Of a stretch of DNA of 11,473 nt, positions 7,120 through 11,473 are shown one piece after another (positions within the stretch are counted from its first letter, which is position 1; each line of letters starts with the position of its first letter). Both the position numbers and the translations under genes were made by a program. The notes beneath the pieces were generated by a model. It saw only the letters and a list, made by a program, of their open reading frames with translations, was not told the DNA's origin and ran no database searches. Origin of the DNA: an uncultured Gammaproteobacteria bacterium (GTDB taxonomy: Bacteria; Pseudomonadota; Gammaproteobacteria; GCA-001735895). The DNA lies in NCBI GenBank assembly GCA_945787265.1, contig CALZHS010000017.1, positions 4,975 through 16,447 on the forward strand. The letters run 5' to 3'.

Positions 7120-7809
7120 ATGTCGATGTTCTGGCGCGAAGACAACGAATCCGAAAAGGAATTCCAGGTACCCGATGACGTGTTTGACCTGGTGTTCAAA
7201 CTCAGCGGTAGCAGTCTTGAAATAGATCACGCCTATGCGCTGTCAGAAGCGCTGCAGTCGCATTTGGGTGCTGATACCTGTTACAAGATTGGAGTACATG
7301 GCGTGCGCATGGCGGATTCCGGGAACGGCTGGAATCGACCCGAGCAAATTGACGCCATGCTGCCATTGTCGCGTCGCGCCCGCTTGGCCATACGGGTGCA
7401 TCGAGACGATTGCGACGAGGTAATACGGATTACCAACAAGATACTGCAGATCGGCTCACAGCAACTCGCGGTTGGCGAAAGTGCAATTCGCAAGCTGTCG
7501 ACGATCAGCACCCTCTACGCACGCGCGGTGTCCTGTGACCGGAATCAATCGGAAGCCGATTTCCTGGCCCGGGTTGCGGAACTGTTGAACGCGATGAACA
7601 TCAAGGTAACTAAAATGATTTGCGGTAAAAGCGGGGAAATTCGCACCGCCGGTGAAACCATTTTTACCCGGGCGCTGCTGGTTGCCGATCTTGATCCCGA
7701 AGAATCCGTAACCCTGCAGCAGCTGGGGCTGGGTGAGGATCAGATGCTGGGCTGCGGATTATTTGTGCCGCACAAGGGAATCGACGCGGTACATAACGTT
7801 CAGGAATAG
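7120..7809 (+). CDS. Cas6/Cmx6-like RAMP-fold protein, stand-alone
   Basis: This is a 229-residue, probably cytoplasmic protein. Its layout matches what I remember of the Cas6 'Cmx6' family (type I-MYXAN). It has an N-terminal strand with hydrophilic and hydrophobic alternation (VFDLVFKLSGSSL), then DHAYALSEAL (His37) and a GVHGVRMADSG segment (58-68). A mid-protein LPLSRRARLAIRV strand (81-93) is followed by TLYARAV. The C-terminal glycine-rich loop LGCGLFVPHKG (210-220) is typical of RAMP RNA-binding proteins. His37 is a candidate catalytic residue, unproven. Cas6 normally cuts CRISPR precursor RNA, but no repeat array or other cas gene is present here. It is 13 bases after the TauD-like gene and 36 bases before a DsrC paralog, so a non-CRISPR role is likely (inference). 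ATG at 7126 is a possible alternative start. Confidence 0.68.
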   Translation: MSMFWREDNESEKEFQVPDDVFDLVFKLSGSSLEIDHAYALSEALQSHLGADTCYKIGVHGVRMADSGNGWNRPEQIDAMLPLSRRARLAIRVHRDDCDEVIRITNKILQIGSQQLAVGESAIRKLSTISTLYARAVSCDRNQSEADFLARVAELLNAMNIKVTKMICGKSGEIRTAGETIFTRALLVADLDPEESVTLQQLGLGEDQMLGCGLFVPHKGIDAVHNVQE

Positions 7810-7845
7810 TTTTGCAATCCAGGAGATTATTTTGAGGTTAAAGGT

Positions 7846-8187
7846 ATGAGCATAAATGTAGATGGAAGCGAGATTCCGACCACGGCGACGGGATTTCTGG
7901 AGAATGTCGAGGACTGGTCTGAAGCCGTCGCCCGGGTTCTTGCCGAGCAGGAAAAACTGGAGCTCAGTGAGCGGCACTGGGACCTGATCAATCATTTGCG
8001 TGACGAATATATCAATAACGCGGGTAACCAGCCTAACACCCGCAACCTGGTGAAAGCGATGTCCAGGGCCTGGGGCGATAAATCAGTCAATGCCAAGACG
8101 CTTTATGATTTATTCCCGGGCGACCCGAGCAAACAGGGTGGTAGAATCGCCGGCCTGCCGGAAAGCCGCAGAAAAGGTGGCTACTAG
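7846..8187 (+). CDS. DsrC-family paralog lacking both catalytic cysteines (RspA-like)
   Basis: This 113-residue protein is clearly homologous to DsrC at 1885-2217. It shares the SERHWDLINHLRDEY core (DENHWEVINFLRDYY in DsrC), the TLYDLFPGDPSKQGG segment (YLYELFPYGPAKQAC) and the AGLP tail. It contains no cysteine at all. The CysB position is Gly99, the CysA position is about Lys110, and the tail ends RRKGGY. It therefore cannot carry sulfur. Cysteine-free DsrC relatives have been named RspA and proposed as regulators, and A. vinosum DsrC has been reported to bind DNA upstream of dsrA. A role in controlling the divergent dsr operon is a reasonable inference. The start has a good ribosome site (GAGG and AAAGG just upstream). 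Confidence 0.9.
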   Translation: MSINVDGSEIPTTATGFLENVEDWSEAVARVLAEQEKLELSERHWDLINHLRDEYINNAGNQPNTRNLVKAMSRAWGDKSVNAKTLYDLFPGDPSKQGGRIAGLPESRRKGGY

Positions 8188-8229
8188 GCAGCGGCCGCAC
8201 CTGCTAACAAGATTAATCGAGGAAAACCA

Positions 8230-8433
8230 ATGAGCGAAAAACAGGAAATTATCAAGCAGATGCTGGAATTGCAGCGCCAGTTTATTGAAATTGAACAGGG
8301 CGGAAAATTCTCGGCCGAGGATTACTACGATCCCGACGGGGATTCAGAGTTGGCTAAAAACAAGCGCATCTATGACGAGCTGGCGACAAAGCTGGTCGAC
8401 ATGGCGCACGCAGAGAAAGGTTCGCATCGTTGA
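8230..8433 (+). CDS. Small helical protein of unknown function
   Basis: This 67-residue protein is highly charged and predicted mostly helical: EKQEIIKQMLELQRQFIEIEQ (residues 3-23), a DYYDPDGDSELA linker, then a second helix ending in EKGSHR. It has no cysteine, signal peptide or membrane segment. I do not recognise a named family, although the two-helix pattern suggests a small partner or chaperone-like protein. The ribosome site is good (GAGGA seven bases upstream), 42 bases after the DsrC-paralog stop, so it is probably the last gene of the same operon. It ends six bases before the convergent hydroxylase gene. Confidence 0.75.
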   Translation: MSEKQEIIKQMLELQRQFIEIEQGGKFSAEDYYDPDGDSELAKNKRIYDELATKLVDMAHAEKGSHR

Positions 8434-8439
8434 CGCTGT

Positions 8440-9111
8440 TCAGGTTTCAGCCCACATGCGAAACAGGTTGGCATAGCAAAGATTAACCTGGTGATGGGCA
8501 GTGTTGCCGGGGTTTTCAGCCAATGCCTCTCGGGCCTGGTCGAGTTGTATCAGTATTTCACGCTGATCGGCACGGCGAATATGGCTTTGCACCCAGGTTA
8601 TTGCTACCAGGCGTTCACCCGCGGTGACCTGTTTTACCGAATGGTAACTGGTCGATGGATAGAGCAGGGCATGTCCCGCGGCAAGCTTGATCTCGGTATT
8701 GCCGTCAGAGGACTCGATGCAGAGTTCGCCGCCTTCGTATTCGTCGGGGCCGTTAAGGAAAACCGTAATCGATATATCTGAACGATATCTCGATCCGGGT
8801 GGCCCCATGATCGGGTCATCGATGTGGCCGCCGTAGGCCATGCCGGGTTCGTAGCGCGCATAGATCGGGGCGCATATTCGGGCCGGCATGGCGGTCTGCA
8901 GATACACCGGATTTTGCACCAGCTCGGTCATGAAGACGTTATTCAGTGCGTTATAACTGTCCTCATCAGGCGCAAGCTCCTGATTGTTTTTTATGGCTCG
9001 CGCGTCTTTACCGGCGCTCAGCTTGCCGTCGACGAAATTACCCCGGCGCAGCACCGAGCAAACCGCGTCGAGTTGGGCAGGGCTTAACAGGTCTGGAATT
9101 GTTACAAGCAT
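8440..9111 (-). CDS. PKHD-type Fe(II)/2-oxoglutarate hydroxylase (PiuC/YbiX-like)
   Basis: This is a 223-residue cytoplasmic enzyme with the start at the ATG at 9111. The N-terminus MLVTIPDLLSPAQLDAVCSVL is typical of this family. A longer frame to 9249 would add 46 atypical residues and overlap the divergent gene. The iron ligands are His96-x-Asp98 (YGGHIDDPIMG) and His157 (STSYHSVKQV), with Arg167 (TAGERLVAITWVQS) for 2-oxoglutarate. The NGPDEYEGGEL and GHALLYPS segments are also characteristic. Members often lie beside TonB-dependent iron receptors; none is visible here. No clear ribosome site precedes the ATG. Its 5' end is only 18 bases from that of the divergent gene at 9130. Confidence 0.9.
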   Translation of the reverse strand: MLVTIPDLLSPAQLDAVCSVLRRGNFVDGKLSAGKDARAIKNNQELAPDEDSYNALNNVFMTELVQNPVYLQTAMPARICAPIYARYEPGMAYGGHIDDPIMGPPGSRYRSDISITVFLNGPDEYEGGELCIESSDGNTEIKLAAGHALLYPSTSYHSVKQVTAGERLVAITWVQSHIRRADQREILIQLDQAREALAENPGNTAHHQVNLCYANLFRMWAET

Positions 9112-9129
9112 CGTTATTGAGAAAACCGT

Positions 9130-9453
9130 ATGAATATCACTGTTGAGATCGATGATAAGAGTTATGACCTCGATGTGCCAGAGACGCTTGCGCTCGAGGC
9201 AGTCGAATTTTTTGACAAGATGGACCGCGATATGGCCGGCGGCTGGCAAATGAGCCGCTGGTGGGTACCCGATCCTGACCAGGAGCAGCGTTGCCAGATC
9301 GTGGCCGACAAGCTGTTAACGGCAATGCAAAAAAAAGACGAAGAATTCGCATTGATGATGTGTGCCTATATTCTCAGTCGCAAACCCGGTACCCGCAGAA
9401 TTCGGATCAACACCGACGGTGAAATACAGGGCAACGAAATTCTTGACCATTAG
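9130..9453 (+). CDS. Conserved-looking 107-residue protein of unknown function
   Basis: This small, soluble, acidic protein begins with MNITVEIDDKSYDLDVPETL, a likely two-strand start. A tryptophan-rich segment WQMSRWWVPDP (39-49) follows, then a helix with RCQIVADKLLTAMQKKDEEFALMMCAYILSR and an RRIRINTDGEIQGNEIL end. It contains two cysteines (residues 55 and 78) and no membrane segment. I do not know a function. Codon use and a ribosome site (GAGA nine bases upstream of ATG) support a real gene. Its promoter must lie within or at the start of the divergent hydroxylase gene, since only 18 bases separate them. Confidence 0.75.
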   Translation: MNITVEIDDKSYDLDVPETLALEAVEFFDKMDRDMAGGWQMSRWWVPDPDQEQRCQIVADKLLTAMQKKDEEFALMMCAYILSRKPGTRRIRINTDGEIQGNEILDH

Positions 9454-9526
9454 TTGAGCTGACCTGGCCTGCGTTGGTTTGGCCGCTAGCCGGGAATTGG
9501 GTGTATTGGTAACTCCGGCATCGCGA

Positions 9527-9937
9527 TCACAAGGCCTTTAACAGTCCGTAGATCAGCAGCGCGATGGCGGGAAAGATGGCCACCGTGGCCACCGCATAGA
9601 AAATGTAGACGAGCTTGTTGGCGATCGAACCCTGGCATCTTAAACCTCGCTCACCGGTCACGGCCCTGATCGTCATCGCGGCCATCGAGGTCCAGGTAAA
9701 GGCTATAAATAACCATGCCGTGGTCGACAGTTGCCACATCGGTAGAACCGGGTAGTCGATGATTGCCGCGAGCGCCAGCAGCATCACGCCCCTGCCGGTT
9801 CCGCCGGCGTGAAGCAGATGCCAGGCCGCCTGTTCCCTGTCGTTGCGAATCGCCAGGTAAAGAAACAGTCCGGCAAACAGGCTAACGGTTAATACCAGTG
9901 CACCGTTTAAAGCGAGATGTAGTGCGAGCCTGTCCAT
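9527..9937 (-). CDS. Small four-helix integral membrane protein
   Basis: This 136-residue protein has four hydrophobic segments, at about residues 8-30, 46-62, 69-90 and 108-134. The segment AAWHLLHAGGTGRGVMLLAL (His40, His43) at the start of the second helix recalls the conserved W-x-x-x-H-x-G-x-x-x-x-G stretch of styrene oxide isomerase and relatives. In those, a histidine binds haem between subunits. That likeness is from memory and weak. No other functional residues are evident. The start follows GGGAAAGT, an acceptable ribosome site. It lies 152 bases downstream of the oxygenase at 10090-10671 on the same strand, and its 3' end faces the gene ending at 9453. Confidence 0.75.
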   Translation of the reverse strand: MDRLALHLALNGALVLTVSLFAGLFLYLAIRNDREQAAWHLLHAGGTGRGVMLLALAAIIDYPVLPMWQLSTTAWLFIAFTWTSMAAMTIRAVTGERGLRCQGSIANKLVYIFYAVATVAIFPAIALLIYGLLKAL

Positions 9938-9972
9938 ACTTTCCCAATCGGTTTAACGGCTACCAATATAAC

Positions 9973-9999
9973 GCCTGCAGCTGGCACATAAAAGCAGGC
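9973..9999. repeat. Short inverted repeat between two minus-strand genes
   Basis: GCCTGC (9973-9978) and GCAGGC (9994-9999) are complementary across 15 bases, in the 152-base gap between the oxygenase and the membrane-protein gene. A second small dyad, GGCGT-TT-ACGCC, lies at 10026-10037. Neither has a U-run. These may be weak structural elements or chance; nothing else is recognised in this gap. Confidence 0.25.
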
Positions 10000-10089
10000 C
10001 GATTGCAAGCCCTGCTAACCTGGCCGGCGTTTACGCCCGCTGCCATCGAAGATTGCGACGTTAACGATGCTGCATGAGCTTTCATCGAC

Positions 10090-10671
10090 TCAGGCAAACA
10101 CGACCCAGGTGGTTGCAATATACTTATGCCCGGAATCGAGCGTATTGCCGCGATGCAGATGCGTCCAGAAGGGCGGGAACAACACCAGCTTGCCGATTTC
10201 CGGGGTGATTTTAACATCCTGGTATTGAAACTCGGTTTCCCCGCCCTGTCGATCGAGGGTATTCAGGTACCAGATTGCAACCAGCTGTCGCATTGCAAAT
10301 TCATGGCTGCCGCCGTCGATGTGCCAGTGATAGAACTCGCCCGGGTCGGTGCGCTGAATCGCGTAGCCCATGTCCTTGAAAGTTCCTTCGAAAAAAGGGT
10401 AGGACTGTTTGAATTCTGCGAGCGCGCGGCTAAGCGACCTGAACAGTTCACGGTCGAGGTCCTGCCAATGGGACTTGCCGCTGAGCACCAGGTCAGTGGA
10501 GCGCTTGATCGAGTCGTCATGGTCCAGGGTCTGGCCGATGCGCCCCGGGTACTGCTCGTCGCTGTACTTTTCGAATCGATCGATCATTTCACTGCAAACG
10601 TCCAGCGGCAGGGCCCCGGCCTTTTCGAATATAAAGCTGCCCGGTTTAACTTCGAATATCGTTTTATCCAT
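10090..10671 (-). CDS. Prolyl-4-hydroxylase-like Fe(II)/2-oxoglutarate oxygenase
   Basis: This is a 193-residue soluble enzyme with the start at the ATG at 10671. The frame is open to 10809, but the extra 46 residues (SKPYPIWVSQPIKSW and onwards) look non-coding. The iron ligands are His117-x-Asp119 (YHWHIDGGSH) and His173 (FWTHLHRGN). Lys183, ten residues later (DSGHKYIATTW), matches the 2-oxoglutarate-binding lysine of prolyl 4-hydroxylases. LVAIWYLNT and GGETEFQY are also typical of this fold. The substrate is unknown; proteins of this class hydroxylate peptides or small molecules. No signal peptide is seen. The ribosome site is weak. Confidence 0.85.
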   Translation of the reverse strand: MDKTIFEVKPGSFIFEKAGALPLDVCSEMIDRFEKYSDEQYPGRIGQTLDHDDSIKRSTDLVLSGKSHWQDLDRELFRSLSRALAEFKQSYPFFEGTFKDMGYAIQRTDPGEFYHWHIDGGSHEFAMRQLVAIWYLNTLDRQGGETEFQYQDVKITPEIGKLVLFPPFWTHLHRGNTLDSGHKYIATTWVVFA

Positions 10672-10739
10672 TTTACTGGTCACTGAATGAGCTGAACGAA
10701 TTTTACCTGAAAGCGGGTCGAGGCGATCCTCCCCGTTAG

Positions 10740-10779
10740 CCCAGCTTTTTATCGGCTGGGATACCCATATTGGATAGGG
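10740..10779. promoter_or_regulatory. Hairpin and partial copy of the dsrA palindrome in the divergent gap 10672-10861
   Basis: CCCAGC (10740-10745) and GCTGGG (10755-10760) form a 6-base dyad. Next to it, CCCATATTGGATAGGG (10764-10779) shares the outer CCC and the full GATAGGG half with the palindrome at 5956-5971. The other half is degenerate. The gap must hold promoters for the two divergent genes; no confident -35/-10 pair is visible. Confidence 0.25.
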
Positions 10780-10825
10780 CTTAGAGCATCGATTAACGGT
10801 ATTATGCACGACGTAACAAGTGATA

Positions 10826-10847
10826 AAGATATAGTTATCAGTATCTT
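10826..10847. repeat. Inverted repeat just upstream of the DUF3530-type gene
   Basis: AAGATA (10826-10831) and TATCTT (10842-10847) are complementary around ten bases, ending a few bases before the GGAGG ribosome site. It could be an operator or a leader structure affecting translation; evidence is limited to the symmetry. Confidence 0.3.
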
Positions 10848-10861
10848 AGAATGGAGGTCGA

Positions 10862-11473
10862 ATGATCAAAGCGATAGTTGTTAAATCCAGGTACCTGTTG
10901 GTGACGCTGCTGCTGGCCGCTGCGTTGATGCCTGCTGGCGCAACCAATTCTGATATTGCCAAGGAAAGCCGCTGGGCCGAACAGGTAATCGAGGGTTTAC
11001 TGGATGGAGACGAAGTATGGCTCATCGACGACAGCGGGCACGAGTTCCTGGGCATTGTAACCGAGGGTGACAAGAACTCGGGTCGCGCAGTAATCCTGGC
11101 GCATGGAATCGGTGTGCATCCTAACTGGCCCGACGTTGTTTATCCCCTGCGGGCGGGTTTGCTGGAACAGGAGATTACCACGCTATCGTTACAGATGCCG
11201 ATTCTGGCCAACGATGCGGATGAAAGTGAATATGCATTGCTGTTTCCCGAGGTACCCGGGCGTTTCGAAGCGGCTCTCGATTACCTGGATGACAACGGCT
11301 ATAAAAAAGTCACCATCGTTGCTCACAGCCTGGGTGCGTCGATGTCAAATTACTATCTGTCGAGAAACGATCCCGATGAGGTGGTCTCGCTGGTTATTAT
11401 CGGTATGGGGGTAGGGGGTGCCTTCCCTGAAAGCGGAGAAGCGCTGGCAAAAGTCGGGAAACCGGTACTCGAT
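10862..11473 (+). CDS. Exported alpha/beta-hydrolase-like protein, DUF3530 type (5' part, truncated by window edge)
   Basis: The first 204 codons are present and no stop is reached. An N-terminal signal peptide is visible: MIKAIVVKSR, then a hydrophobic core LLVTLLLAAALMPAGA, with likely cleavage after Ala27. The mature part has the oxyanion-type segment ILAHGIGVHPNWPD (about 78-91). It also has a nucleophile elbow VAHSLGAS with Ser156, a G-x-S-x-G variant (A-H-S-L-G). This matches the DUF3530 family of periplasmic proteins with an alpha/beta-hydrolase fold; their substrate is not known to me. The start is well supported by GGAGG five bases upstream. The catalytic Asp and His would lie beyond the right edge. 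Confidence 0.82.
   Translation, partial: MIKAIVVKSRYLLVTLLLAAALMPAGATNSDIAKESRWAEQVIEGLLDGDEVWLIDDSGHEFLGIVTEGDKNSGRAVILAHGIGVHPNWPDVVYPLRAGLLEQEITTLSLQMPILANDADESEYALLFPEVPGRFEAALDYLDDNGYKKVTIVAHSLGASMSNYYLSRNDPDEVVSLVIIGMGVGGAFPESGEALAKVGKPVLD

Noticed and set aside
7120..8433. Presence of a CRISPR array near the Cas6-like gene
   Set aside because: I looked for evenly spaced repeats of 25-40 bases on both sides of the gene and saw none in the window.
10740..10760. CCCAGC/GCTGGG dyad as an intrinsic terminator
   Set aside because: No U-run follows the stem in either direction, and the flanking genes diverge, so no terminator is expected there.

Overview
The window looks like chromosomal DNA of a sulfur-oxidising proteobacterium, most likely an uncultured or little-studied gammaproteobacterium. 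The left half carries, on the minus strand, the start of an oxidative (reverse) dissimilatory sulfite reductase operon in the order dsrA-dsrB-dsrE-dsrF-dsrH-dsrC-dsrM-dsrK. dsrK runs off the left edge. dsrEFH lying between dsrB and dsrC marks the sulfur-oxidising type, as in Allochromatium vinosum, rather than sulfate reducers. All key cysteines are visible: the siroheme/4Fe-4S and ferredoxin cysteines of DsrAB, DsrE Cys78, DsrH Cys20, both C-terminal cysteines of DsrC, and the two 4Fe-4S motifs of DsrK.

A 388-base divergent intergenic region (5774-6161) separates dsrA from a rightward gene set. It contains a perfect 16-base palindrome next to a candidate dsrA -10 box, a GC-rich hairpin, a split 10-base inverted repeat, and six copies of the hexamer AATCAG/CTGATT. 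It looks like a complex shared control region.

Rightward from it lies a probable four-gene operon (6162-8433): a TauD/TfdA-type Fe(II)/2-oxoglutarate oxygenase, a Cas6/Cmx6-like RAMP protein with no CRISPR array or other cas gene in view, a DsrC paralog that has lost both catalytic cysteines, and a 67-residue helical protein. A DsrC without cysteines next to the dsr promoter suggests a regulatory role. The Cas6-like protein in the same operon hints at RNA binding or processing. This cassette is the most unusual part of the window.

To the right (8440-11473) lie a PKHD-type Fe/2OG hydroxylase (minus), an 18-base divergent gap, a 107-residue conserved-looking protein (plus), a four-helix membrane protein (minus), a prolyl-4-hydroxylase-like Fe/2OG oxygenase (minus), and the first 204 codons of an exported alpha/beta-hydrolase of DUF3530 type (plus, cut by the right edge). 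Three Fe/2OG oxygenases from three subfamilies thus occur within about 4.5 kb. I see no tRNA, rRNA, insertion sequence, CRISPR array or origin. All family assignments come from reading motifs and remembering family features, not from searches.
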